A stretch of 34,106 nucleotides of DNA from Candidatus Gastranaerophilales bacterium (GCA_944324405.1 CALUWF010000017.1:1-34106); one strand, 5' to 3'; shown: positions 26,171-33,620, counted from the first letter of the stretch. Translations and numbers: made by a program. The notes: a model not told the origin generated them from the letters alone.

Positions 26171-27534
26171 GTAATTTTGTTTTTTAAATTATCCACCGCT
26201 GAGTCAAGTGTCGGAATATCAAGTTCCTGCGGTTTTATATTATTTCTCTTTTGATATTCCCTGTTAATGATTTTGCCTATATTGTTGGCAATAAAAGTCG
26301 CAACAGCCCCAAAGCCCATTGCTTTCATTCCAGTGTACATTTTCATTGTTGCAAAAGTAGTTGCAAGCATACCAAGCCCCAAGGGTACCCCTGTTGTAAG
26401 TGCTGCTTCCACCCTTTGGTTTTTGTCTTCTGCTTGTGCAAGATAAATTCCGAGCATGCCTGCGGTGCTGAACATTCCTAAAATATCATTGGGCGCAGAG
26501 CCTATTTCAATGTCGCGGATTTTATCAAAAAGATCGTTACCTTCCGTCCTTATTGCGTTATTTAGCGACTTTTGACTCTTTTTAAATGCTTCGCCGATGT
26601 TTTTGTATGTTTCATCATCAATTTTTCCTTTTAATGCTTCAAGTATTTCATCATCGGCACTAAGGATTGCTTTTCGCATATCGGCAAGTTCTTTAATATA
26701 TTGTGCTTTTTGGTCTTTAACCATATCTTCCGCTACAAATTTAAAAAATCCTTCCCTGTCTTTTCCTTTGGATTTGATAAATTTCTTTATAAGGTTGCTG
26801 AATGTATCTCTTACTTCGACCGCTATGCCTTTCTCGCCTACATTATTCATTATCTCTTGGATTTTTCCGACCCGTGTATTAAGTTCTTTTGTGCCAAAAT
26901 TTGAGTCTATCAGGACATTTCTTTTTTCGATAAGTTTTCTGATTTCATCACTGTCCAATGCATTTAAAATTTTTAAATCAAGTGCGCCGTATGTACTGCT
27001 TGCATGTTTATACGCGCTTTGCGTCATTTTAACGCCGGTATTTGTGTACATTTGAGAAGTTTTCTTTGCAAAACCCCTTAAAATCGGGAATTTTTGCAAG
27101 AATGGCGCAAGGTAGCAGTCTTTAATATTTGCACTGTTGTTCATTAAATTTGTAAATTTTAAAATTCTGCCTTCTTTTGCACTTAATTCAAGATTTTCTT
27201 TTAATCTTGTAAAGTTCAGGATTTTATCCGCATGTTCGCTGTTTTGAAGTCCTTTTTTTATTATTCTGTCCGCTTTTTTGTTTAAGCCGCGGGCTCTTGT
27301 TACTACGCCCAGAAGGGTTATTAAACCGGCCATGCCCAAAGAAGCGGCAGCTATAATAACATGTTTGGGCTTAATTTGTTTGTCTTTTGGCTCCTGTTTT
27401 TTGTTTTCGGCTGAAATTTCAACACTGTCGCTTTTTTCCTGCTGCGTAATTGTGCTGTAATTTTCGGGTAAATTTATATATTTGGAATTTACCGCAGTAA
27501 GATTATTTGAGATATACGTATTATTTTCCAACAT
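26152..27534 (-). CDS. Membrane protein of unknown function
   Basis: I do not recognise this 460-residue protein. It has a polar N terminus without a signal peptide, a single hydrophobic helix at about residues 59-79, then about 270 residues of charged, probably helical sequence with short coiled-coil-like stretches. A cluster of small-residue-rich hydrophobic segments follows (about 350-425, for example GVPLGLGMLATTFATM and GFGAVATFIANNIGK) and a polar tail. The layout of one early and several late membrane segments around a long soluble helical region suggests an inner-membrane scaffold. ATG start at 27532-27534; no strong ribosome site or promoter was seen. It lies 69 bases downstream of the secreted VirB10-like gene on the same strand. 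Confidence 0.75.
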   Translation of the reverse strand: MLENNTYISNNLTAVNSKYINLPENYSTITQQEKSDSVEISAENKKQEPKDKQIKPKHVIIAAASLGMAGLITLLGVVTRARGLNKKADRIIKKGLQNSEHADKILNFTRLKENLELSAKEGRILKFTNLMNNSANIKDCYLAPFLQKFPILRGFAKKTSQMYTNTGVKMTQSAYKHASSTYGALDLKILNALDSDEIRKLIEKRNVLIDSNFGTKELNTRVGKIQEIMNNVGEKGIAVEVRDTFSNLIKKFIKSKGKDREGFFKFVAEDMVKDQKAQYIKELADMRKAILSADDEILEALKGKIDDETYKNIGEAFKKSQKSLNNAIRTEGNDLFDKIRDIEIGSAPNDILGMFSTAGMLGIYLAQAEDKNQRVEAALTTGVPLGLGMLATTFATMKMYTGMKAMGFGAVATFIANNIGKIINREYQKRNNIKPQELDIPTLDSAVDNLKNKITNAPEN

Positions 27535-27603
27535 CTATTTTAATAAATACAACTGTACATATTAATTAAAAACAAAAACAGGGTAAAAATTGCTATTGAC
27601 CTT

Positions 27604-28707
27604 TTATTTTCTGCCCTTCTTTTTCTTTTTGTCGGCGAGTTTTTCTTCTAAATCGGATTTTGCATTGTCAACCGAATATTTTGCAAGAGGTTTTTTTGTT
27701 TTTTTATCGTAAAAGACAAGCCAGTGGTGTTTCTTTCTGTCATTTACGCAAAAAGACAATTTGCCGACAACCCTGTCTCCGGGGCCTATATTTTTAAACC
27801 ACAATGAAGTGTCACCAAAAGGAGAAGGGAAAAACGTTGTTTTTGTGTCATTAACAAGCGCTATATCAAAAGCGGAGAATGTGTTTTGCGTAAAGTTGTC
27901 AATCCCTAAAGAAAGAGTGATTGTATTGTCTTCTCCAAAGGGGTCTTTTTCGTATTTTACGGTATTTATTCTGACATTTAACCCTTCAAGCCTTAATTCT
28001 TCCTGGCGAAATGCGTCTTTTGAAAAAACGGGGAGTTCAACATTTGAGAGGACTTTTATTTTAAGCTCATCTCCCGGCTGAATAAGTACTCCGTCGCCCT
28101 TTCTTAATATTGCTGCGGTTAAGCCTACGACCCCGCCAATTGCAGCTCCTCCGGCAAGCGTGTAGCCTTGCGAAGCTATAGCTGCTTCAATACCTAAAAG
28201 GTTAAGCGCCACAAATCCGCCGACAACGCCGCCTGCAAGCGTATAGCCAACATGCTCGCCTATTGCTTTAGCGGTTCCTTTTGCAAGATTTTCTTTTGTG
28301 GAAATTGAAGCTTGAATGGGAATTTGTCTGCCGTCAGGCGTTACGAGATAATCAAAATCCATAATAATATATCCGTCGCGCCCCATATTTTTGGCTTCTT
28401 GCATATATTGAACTTTTCCATGTGCAATTGAGCCTTTGGGAATAATTATTCCTTTATCGCTTGAAACATCTTCTGATACTTCGGCAAAAAACTCATCCCC
28501 TTCTTGGGTATAGCCGGAGCTTAAAACCTGTGATACAGTCATTTTAATGACGTCTTTTTGCTCAAGCATTTCTACTTCGCCGGTAAAAAGTTTTTTATCA
28601 AGCTCTTGGTTTTTAATATCGGTTTGCTCAACGTGCCCTTCAATTGCCGCGTGGCATAAGGGCGTAAACAAAAACATTATTAAAAGTATTGAAATAAGCT
28701 TTTTCAA
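27604..28707 (-). CDS. Secreted protein with VirB10/TrbI-like domain
   Basis: Exported protein of unconfirmed role. The start is taken as TTG at 28705-28707, giving MKKL and a good signal peptide ending at CHA; another TTG four codons earlier is possible. GGGGGAAG precedes the chosen start. Residues about 70-135 resemble the VirB10/TrbI C-terminal beta domain: AEVSEDV, then IIIPKGSIAHGKV, then DFDYLVTPDGRQIPI. After it comes a glycine-rich hydrophobic region with an internal repeat, GYTLAGGVVGG and GYTLAGGAAIGG (about 154-195). The C-terminal half is a beta-rich domain (about 215-345) and the tail is highly basic (KKKKKGRK). No other conjugation or type IV secretion genes are nearby, so a surface or envelope role is more likely than transfer. 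Confidence 0.7.
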   Translation of the reverse strand: MKKLISILLIMFLFTPLCHAAIEGHVEQTDIKNQELDKKLFTGEVEMLEQKDVIKMTVSQVLSSGYTQEGDEFFAEVSEDVSSDKGIIIPKGSIAHGKVQYMQEAKNMGRDGYIIMDFDYLVTPDGRQIPIQASISTKENLAKGTAKAIGEHVGYTLAGGVVGGFVALNLLGIEAAIASQGYTLAGGAAIGGVVGLTAAILRKGDGVLIQPGDELKIKVLSNVELPVFSKDAFRQEELRLEGLNVRINTVKYEKDPFGEDNTITLSLGIDNFTQNTFSAFDIALVNDTKTTFFPSPFGDTSLWFKNIGPGDRVVGKLSFCVNDRKKHHWLVFYDKKTKKPLAKYSVDNAKSDLEEKLADKKKKKGRK

Positions 28708-28732
28708 AACTTCCCCCAATCCTTGTAATTTA

Positions 28733-28807
28733 ATTATAATACAATTATTTCACCAAAACTACATAAAACTTAAAAAATAGTTTAAAAACACCAATATATG
28801 TTAAAAT
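28733..28807. promoter_or_regulatory. Divergent intergenic promoter region
   Basis: Between the secreted-protein gene and the HIT gene. A minus-strand TATAAT (28733-28738) lies about 25 bases before the TTG start. On the plus strand an extended -10, TG-T-TAAAAT (28799-28807), lies 25 bases before the HIT ATG. Convincing -35 elements were not found for either. Confidence 0.4.
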
Positions 28808-28832
28808 GCACTTGTATTTAAAGGAAAATAAA

Positions 28833-29144
28833 ATGGAAGATTGTATTTTTTGTAAAATTGCAAACGGCCAAATCCCGACGGATTTTGTTTACAAGAGTGA
28901 TAACGTCGTTGTTTTTAACGATATAAACCCTAAAGCACGGGTGCATATGCTTGTTGTGCCAAAGGTTCATATTAAAAGCCTGAATGAACTTGAAGACAAA
29001 GAACTCATGGCGGAGCTTTTACAAACCGTAAAAGATGTTACCAAAAAACTTGGTATAACGGATTATAAGACATTGATAAATACGGGACGCGGCGCGGGCC
29101 AGGAAGTTTTTCACCTGCATATACATATTCTTTCAAATAGTTAA
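28833..29144 (+). CDS. HIT-family nucleotide-binding protein (HINT type)
   Basis: Histidine triad hydrolase/transferase acting on nucleoside phosphoramidates or adenylylated substrates. The 103-residue product starts with the HINT signature EDCIFCKIANGQIPTDFVY. It has NDINPKARVHMLVVPK and ends with the triad FHLHIHILS. The ATG at 28833 was chosen because AAGGA lies 8 bases upstream and the protein then starts like its family; the frame is open for nine more codons upstream. Confidence 0.94.
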   Translation: MEDCIFCKIANGQIPTDFVYKSDNVVVFNDINPKARVHMLVVPKVHIKSLNELEDKELMAELLQTVKDVTKKLGITDYKTLINTGRGAGQEVFHLHIHILSNS

Positions 29145-29223
29145 TTTTTGTAACATATTTTTTGTTTTGCGCAATAGCGGAATAAAAAAATCCTTATTTA
29201 AATTAGAAGTAAGGAGGAAGTTT

Positions 29224-29385
29224 ATGTTTAGTGAAAATTTTATGCGATATTTAATCGCCTATCAAAGTGAAGATATGGAGCCGCAAGAGCCAAATACGGT
29301 ACAAGTACGCGAGAAAAGGCCTTTAATGGTCGATTTAACAGGGGTAAAATATGCTACAATTCCCGTCAGAAACTGCACAAAGTAA
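29224..29385 (+). CDS. Small protein of unknown function (53 residues)
   Basis: I do not recognise it. A strong AAGGAGG lies 7-8 bases before the ATG, which argues for real translation. The product begins MFSENFMRYLIAYQ, is acidic in the middle (SEDMEPQEPN) and ends with a basic/polar stretch (VRNCTK). It has no signal peptide or membrane segment. Its 3' end overlaps the start of the 5-formyl-THF cyclo-ligase gene by 35 bases in another frame, so the two are probably translated together. Confidence 0.65.
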   Translation: MFSENFMRYLIAYQSEDMEPQEPNTVQVREKRPLMVDLTGVKYATIPVRNCTK

Positions 29386-29917
29386 AATCCTTATAAGAAA
29401 GCTTTGCAAGGTTATAAGACATAAGCTATACAGTGAAAATAAAACTGATGGAATTTCAAAATTAATTACGGAAAATATAGTAAAATCAGATGTTTTTAAA
29501 AATGCAAAAAACATTATGTTTTTTTATCCTTTGGATGAGGAAATAAACCTTCTTGAACTTTTAAAATATGCGGACAAAAATTTTTACTTCCCCAAATGTG
29601 ACGGCAAAAATCTGCTCGTTTGCCCTAATTGTAATGAATTTAGCGAGAATAAATATAAAGTTAAGGAGCCATGTTGTGAGCCTCTTGATGATTTAAGCCT
29701 TCTTGATATTATTTTTACCCCGGCGCTCTGTGCCGATTTAAGATTTTTTAGACTTGGTTACGGCGCCGGATATTACGATAAATTTTTATCAAATCCGAAA
29801 ATTAAAGCAAAAAAAATTATCCCCATAAGCGAACATCTTATTTGCAGGGAACTGTGCACGGATGATTATGACGTAAAATGCGATGCTATAGTTTGTGAAA
29901 GCGGATTTATAAATTAG
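29351..29917 (+). CDS. 5-formyltetrahydrofolate cyclo-ligase
   Basis: ATP-dependent conversion of 5-formyl-THF to 5,10-methenyl-THF (5-FCL/YgfA family). The 188-residue product has MFFYPLDEEIN with the substrate/ATP region, FFPKC-like YFPKCDGKNL, the FTPALCADLRFFRLGYGAGYYDKFL signature and the late IIPISEHLI. AGGGG lies before the ATG (29351), which sits inside the upstream small-protein gene. In many bacteria 5-FCL lies near ssrS/6S RNA; no such RNA was seen here. Confidence 0.92.
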   Translation: MLQFPSETAQSKILIRKLCKVIRHKLYSENKTDGISKLITENIVKSDVFKNAKNIMFFYPLDEEINLLELLKYADKNFYFPKCDGKNLLVCPNCNEFSENKYKVKEPCCEPLDDLSLLDIIFTPALCADLRFFRLGYGAGYYDKFLSNPKIKAKKIIPISEHLICRELCTDDYDVKCDAIVCESGFIN

Positions 29918-29941
29918 TCCTCTAAAAACCTGTAAGACCTA

Positions 29942-29994
29942 TTGAAAAGTGTGATACCATGCCTTATTTTGATTTTATCGAATAAAAAATAAGG
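29942..29994 (+). promoter_or_regulatory. Rubrerythrin promoter with overlapping dyad
   Basis: -35 TTGAAA (29942-29947), 17-base spacer and -10 TATTTT (29965-29970). CCTTATTTT (29962-29970) is an inverted repeat of AAAATAAGG (29986-29994). The left arm covers the -10 and the right arm contains the ribosome site AAGG, so the dyad could act as an operator for a redox regulator or, in a longer transcript, hide the ribosome site. Confidence 0.5.
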
Positions 29995-30001
29995 AATAAA
30001 T

Positions 30002-30583
30002 ATGACGGACTTACAGGGAACAAAGACGCAGATGAACCTTATAAAAGCATTTGCGGGCGAATCAATGGCAAGAAACAGGTATACTTATTACTCTAAAATT
30101 GCAAAAGAAGAAGGCTATGAGCAGATTGCGGCGATTTTTCTTGAAACTGCGGATAATGAGAGGGTGCATGCCAAAAGGTTTTTTAAATTTTTAGGCTGTG
30201 AGAATACGCCGCTTAAAATTGATGATGCGATTTATCCGATTGGCATAAGCAATACGGAAAAAAATCTTGAATATTCAATTGAAGGCGAGCATGAAGAAAA
30301 TACCATACTCTATCCGGGTTTTTCAAAAATCGCAAAAGAAGAAGGTTTTGACGAGATTGCAAAGTGTTTTATTGAGATTGTCGAATCTGAAATAGGGCAT
30401 GAAAAAAGGTATATAGCGCTTTTAGAGAATATTAAAGAGGACAAAGTGTTTAAAAAAGACAAAAAAGTCCTTTGGAAATGCAGGAAATGCGGCTATTTAT
30501 ATTCTGATACGGACGCGCCTAAAATTTGCCCCGCATGTTTGCACCCGAAGGCATATTTTGAGCTGTATTGCCAAAATTATTAA
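30002..30583 (+). CDS. rbr: Rubrerythrin
   Basis: Non-heme di-iron peroxidase that detoxifies hydrogen peroxide in anaerobes. The 193-residue product has the N-terminal ferritin-like domain with ligand motifs AFAGESMARNRY, ETADNERVHAKRF, EGEHEENT and EIVESEIGHEKRY. A C-terminal rubredoxin domain has two CxxC pairs (CRKCGY and CPACL) for one iron. It is typical in length. AAGGA lies 7 bases before the ATG. The start region has a dyad that suggests regulation. Confidence 0.96.
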   Translation: MTDLQGTKTQMNLIKAFAGESMARNRYTYYSKIAKEEGYEQIAAIFLETADNERVHAKRFFKFLGCENTPLKIDDAIYPIGISNTEKNLEYSIEGEHEENTILYPGFSKIAKEEGFDEIAKCFIEIVESEIGHEKRYIALLENIKEDKVFKKDKKVLWKCRKCGYLYSDTDAPKICPACLHPKAYFELYCQNY

Positions 30584-30625
30584 TTTGTCTTTATTTTGTT
30601 TTTTGTTTGTAATAAAATCCTATAT

Positions 30626-31633
30626 ATGAAAGTATATTTAGGAATAGACGTCGGCTCGGTTACAACAAAACTCGCAGTTATTGACGAAAACGGAAAATAC
30701 ATTGACTCGTATATGCTCAGGACTTCCGGTCAGCCTGTAAAAGCTGTCCAAAAGGGTCTTAGCGAACTGCTTAAAAAGTCGCTTTGCGATTATGAAGTCT
30801 GCGCGGTGGGAACCACGGGAAGCGGCAGAAACCTTGCAGGTGCTCTTGTCGGCGCTGATGTTATAAAAAATGAAATAACGGCACATGCCGTCGCTGCCTC
30901 GGTTATTGTCCCGGGTGTGCAGACGATTCTTGAAATCGGCGGCCAGGACAGCAAAATTATTATACTTCGCGACGGTATAGTGACGGATTTTGCAATGAAT
31001 ACCGTTTGTGCTGCCGGCACGGGAAGTTTTCTTGACCAGCAGGCGGGCAGATTGAACGTTAAAATTGAAGATTTCGGCTCAATTGCTCTGCAATCTTCCT
31101 CTCCTGCACGTATCGCAGGACGCTGCGGAGTTTTTGCGGAATCTGATTTAATTCACAAGCAACAGCTTGGTTATCCTGTTGAGGATTTATTATACGGACT
31201 TTGCCAAGCGCTTGTGAGAAACTATCTTTCAAATCTTGCCCTCGGTAAAGAACTTTTGCCGATTGTGACTTTCCAGGGCGGTGTTGCAACAAATAAAGGT
31301 ATGGTCAAAGCTTTTCAGGAAGCTCTTGGCTGCGAGATTGTTGTTCCGCCAAACCATCAAACCATGGGCGCAATCGGCGCGGCATTGCTTGCAATGGAGC
31401 AGCACCAGTTTACAAATGAACAAACAAAATTTAAAGGCTGGCAGACAAAAGATATGCACTTTAACTCCGTTACCTGTACGTGTGACGGCTGTTCAAATAA
31501 CTGTGAAGTTATAACAATTATTGAAGGCGATATTGAACCCTTAAAACCCGGACAGGCGCATAAAATCAGTGATGTTAAGGGTAATATTATCGCACGCTGG
31601 GGCGGTACTTGCGGCAGATGGGATATAGGATAG
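30626..31633 (+). CDS. 2-hydroxyacyl-CoA dehydratase-type activase (BadF/BcrA/HgdC ASKHA ATPase)
   Basis: ASKHA-fold ATPase that in known systems drives an electron into 2-hydroxyacyl-CoA dehydratase or benzoyl-CoA reductase. The 335-residue product starts with GIDVGSVTTKLAV and has EIGGQDSKI, AAGTGSFLDQQAGRL and GGVATNKGM. Cys128 and Cys167 match in spacing the two Cys that hold the shared [4Fe-4S] cluster at the dimer interface of HgdC. A C-terminal extension is Cys-rich (CTCDGCSNNC, then GGTCGRW). The ATG was chosen because the family N terminus starts there; a -10-like TAAAAT ends 7 bases before it and no ribosome site is seen. No dehydratase subunit genes are adjacent. Confidence 0.88.
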   Translation: MKVYLGIDVGSVTTKLAVIDENGKYIDSYMLRTSGQPVKAVQKGLSELLKKSLCDYEVCAVGTTGSGRNLAGALVGADVIKNEITAHAVAASVIVPGVQTILEIGGQDSKIIILRDGIVTDFAMNTVCAAGTGSFLDQQAGRLNVKIEDFGSIALQSSSPARIAGRCGVFAESDLIHKQQLGYPVEDLLYGLCQALVRNYLSNLALGKELLPIVTFQGGVATNKGMVKAFQEALGCEIVVPPNHQTMGAIGAALLAMEQHQFTNEQTKFKGWQTKDMHFNSVTCTCDGCSNNCEVITIIEGDIEPLKPGQAHKISDVKGNIIARWGGTCGRWDIG

Positions 31634-31771
31634 TGTGCAGAATATTATACTGCAAGATTAATCGCCAAAGATAATAAATGGAATATTTTTAGCGTAGGAT
31701 ACAAAAGGGCGTATGGCTTATTTTTTAACAATTCGAGCCAAATATTTTTTAACTTGTCAAACTTTTACAAA

Positions 31772-31808
31772 TAAAAATAAAATTGGCGTTTAAGCTTGCT
31801 TAAACGCC
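31772..31808 (-). terminator. Intrinsic terminator of the truncated GlcG-like gene
   Basis: GGCGTTTAAG (31785-31794) and CTTAAACGCC (31799-31808) form a perfect 10-bp stem with a 4-base loop. On the minus strand it is followed by AATTTTATTTTTAT. It includes the stop codon of the remnant (31800-31802). The preceding stretch 31634-31771 holds nothing I can identify. Confidence 0.75.
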
Positions 31809-32039
31809 ATATACACTTTGCAGTTTTTCAAATTCTTTCAGAATATATTCTGCAATTTTACAATCTTGTTCTTCCGTTCCGCCGCCGACACCGATGCCGC
31901 CGGCTATTTTACCGTTTACAAATAAAGGATAGCCTCCTGCTACAAGTGTTATTTTCTTATCATTTGACTGAATTGCCATTAAAGAATTTCCTTCTTTTGC
32001 CCAATGAGCTACATCTTTTGTTTTGCTTTGAGTGTAAAT
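31800..32039 (-). pseudogene. 5'-truncated GlcG/HbpS-family (DUF336) gene
   Basis: Minus-strand open stretch of 79 codons ending at TAA (31800-31802), with no usable start; an in-frame stop lies at 32040-32042. The translation matches the C-terminal half of GlcG/HbpS heme-binding-type proteins: KDVAHWAKEGNSLMAIQ, then TLVAGGYPLFVNGKIAGGIG, then VGGGTEEQDCKIAEYIL. Normal members are about 135-150 residues, so roughly the first 45-60 are missing. The sequence upstream (32043-32137) does not continue the family in any frame. The intact terminator shows it was once an expressed gene. Confidence 0.8.
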
Positions 32040-32137
32040 TTATCACTAATTTCAAGCTTTGCATTTATTGTTTCATTATATTATTATACTATTTTTTGCC
32101 TGTTTTGTTTATGATAATATTACAAAAAAGTGTTTAT

Positions 32138-32731
32138 ATGGGCAGAAAAGAATACAGATATATTGATACGGAATCAAAAGAACTTTTTGATATTAACGTT
32201 AAAGCCCGAGCCTTGACAAAAGAGTATTCTCAAACAAATTATGACAATCTTGAGAAAAAGGAAGCTATTTTAAAGGAATTATTTGGCTCAATCGGTAAAA
32301 ATGTTGCTATTGACGTAAATTTCTTTTGTGATTTCGGAAGTAATATTTTTATCGGGGATGATGTAATAATAAATTCAAGCTGTACTTTTATTGACAATGA
32401 AAAGATTATTATAGGAAATAAAGTCCTGATTGCACCGAACGTTCAAATTTACACTGCCTATCATCCTCTGCTGCCGGAACAAAGAATTATTGAGAAAAAA
32501 GAAGGCTCTGACTGTTATTATACAACCTGTGCGGATCCGGTAGAAATAAAAGACGGTGTTTGGATTGGCGGGGGTGTGATAATTCTTCCGGGTGTAACTA
32601 TCGGGGAAAATAGCGTAATTGGAGCAGGCAGCGTGGTTACACGTTCAATTCCGGATAACTGTGTTGCCGTCGGAAATCCTTGCCGGGTTATAAAATTCTT
32701 TGATGACATCAGAAAGGAAAATAATGTATAA
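32138..32731 (+). CDS. Maltose/galactoside-type sugar O-acetyltransferase
   Basis: Acetyl-CoA-dependent O-acetyltransferase of the LacA/Maa/NodL left-handed beta-helix family. The 197-residue product has an N-terminal helical Mac domain (MGRKEYRY to about residue 55), hexapeptide repeats (FCDFGSNIFIGDDVIINSS and IIIGNKVLIAPNV), the catalytic His in YTAYHPLLPEQR and the C-terminal GVWIGGGVIILPGVTIGENSVIGAGSVVT. The ATG at 32138 is the family-like start; the frame is open far upstream but that sequence lies over the antisense GlcG remnant. The last 8 bases overlap the start of the frameshifted HAD gene. Confidence 0.9.
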   Translation: MGRKEYRYIDTESKELFDINVKARALTKEYSQTNYDNLEKKEAILKELFGSIGKNVAIDVNFFCDFGSNIFIGDDVIINSSCTFIDNEKIIIGNKVLIAPNVQIYTAYHPLLPEQRIIEKKEGSDCYYTTCADPVEIKDGVWIGGGVIILPGVTIGENSVIGAGSVVTRSIPDNCVAVGNPCRVIKFFDDIRKENNV

Positions 32732-33333
32732 ACATATTGTTTTGATGTTGACGGAACTTTGATTGATACTGAATATGCGCTTCTGCATTCTCTGAGAGAT
32801 ATATTAAAAGAGGAATATGACAGAAATTATAAAATTGAAGAATTGGAATTTGCACTTGGAATAACAGGTGAAGCCGCTATAGTACAACTTGAAATTTCTA
32901 ATATCAAATATGCTATAGAGTTATGGAATGATAAATTAAATAAATATAAAGAGACCGTTTGTGTTTTTAACGGAATAGAAGAACTCTTAAAACAACTTTC
33001 GCTAAATTATAAATTAGGAATTGTGACTTCAAAAACAAAGGAAGAATTTGAAGAAGAGGTTGTACATTTCGGGCTAAATAAATATTTTGGAATAATTATT
33101 TGTGCCGATGATACAAAAAAGCATAAACCAAACCCGGAACCGCTTTTGAAGTATATGGAACTTGCAAATGCAAAAAATAATGAAATTATTTATATAGGCG
33201 ACAGTATTTATGATATGCAATGTGCAAAAGCGTCCAATGTTGATTTTGTTTTTGCAAAGTGGGCAATAAAAGACAGAACATAGAAGCAAAATATACCCTT
33301 AATCAACCTTTAGAATTATTAAATCGGGTATAA
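32724..33333 (+). pseudogene. HAD-family phosphatase gene with two frameshifts
   Basis: ATG at 32724, preceded by AAGGA, encodes MYKHIV. The HAD motif I then appears only one frame over, as FDVDGTLIDTE from 32741. One T appears missing from the T-run at 32740-32743. The middle part is intact over 32741-33283 and shows motif II-like GIVTSKTKEEFEE, the motif III Lys in KKHKPNPEPLL and motif IV IYIGDSIYDMQ. After KDRT the frame hits TAG at 33281-33283, but the other frame continues as NIEAKYTLNQPLELLNRV to a TAA at 33331-33333, which is the expected C terminus. One A appears missing near 33276-33279. Either two sequencing errors or a decayed gene; the intact gene would give about 202 residues. 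Confidence 0.8.
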
Positions 33334-33429
33334 AATTTTGTATTTTTTAAGTTGAACGTTTTTCTTTATTGCCTATCCAGGTTTTAACTCATATGCAAAA
33401 TCACGGCAAATATTAAAGCACGGTTGTGC

Positions 33430-33470
33430 GCTAAACAAGCTCTTAGAGGACTTCTAAGGGCTTGTTTAGC
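33430..33470. repeat. Long stem-loop beside the tRNA remnant
   Basis: GCTAAACAAGC (33430-33440) and GCTTGTTTAGC (33460-33470) pair perfectly. The stem continues through one wobble pair and CTTAGA/TCTAAG (33442-33447 with 33453-33458), giving about 18 bp and a 5-base loop. It lies 3 bases from the CCA end of the tRNA fragment and could be the old tRNA terminator or a recombinase recognition structure. There is no strong T-run on either side. Confidence 0.7.
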
Positions 33471-33473
33471 AAT

Positions 33474-33497
33474 TGGTTACGGGAGTTGGATTTGAAC
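33474..33497 (-). other. Isolated 3' end of an initiator-type tRNA (probable att site)
   Basis: Read on the minus strand, the block holds the T-loop TTCAAAT, the T-stem 3' arm CCAAC, an acceptor 3' arm TCCCGTA, discriminator A and an encoded CCA. The 5' arm of the T-stem and everything upstream are absent: bases 33498 onward do not pair or fold as a tRNA. An A at position 72 before A73 is a mark of initiator tRNA-fMet, and the T-arm resembles fMet genes. A lone tRNA 3' end is the usual scar where an integrative element recombined into a tRNA gene. The 157 bases on its left, back to 33334, hold only the stem-loop and nothing else recognisable. Confidence 0.7.
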
Positions 33498-33620
33498 ATT
33501 TTTGTTGAATTATTTTTACAGTTTCTTTATGCTTTTAAATCTTTCTATTTCTTTTGGTCACTTAAAATTTTTGCCCCTATGCCTTATAAATATTATTTTA
33601 ATAATACCGGGTCTGTCACA

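Noticed and set aside
26597-27055. 152-codon plus-strand open frame
   Set aside because: Antisense to the 460-residue membrane-protein gene, hydrophobic low-complexity sequence, no ribosome site.
31796-32137. Possible N-terminal extension of the sugar acetyltransferase in the open frame upstream of 32138
   Set aside because: That stretch lies antisense to the GlcG remnant and gives Leu/Phe-rich sequence unlike the family; the family-like start is the ATG at 32138.
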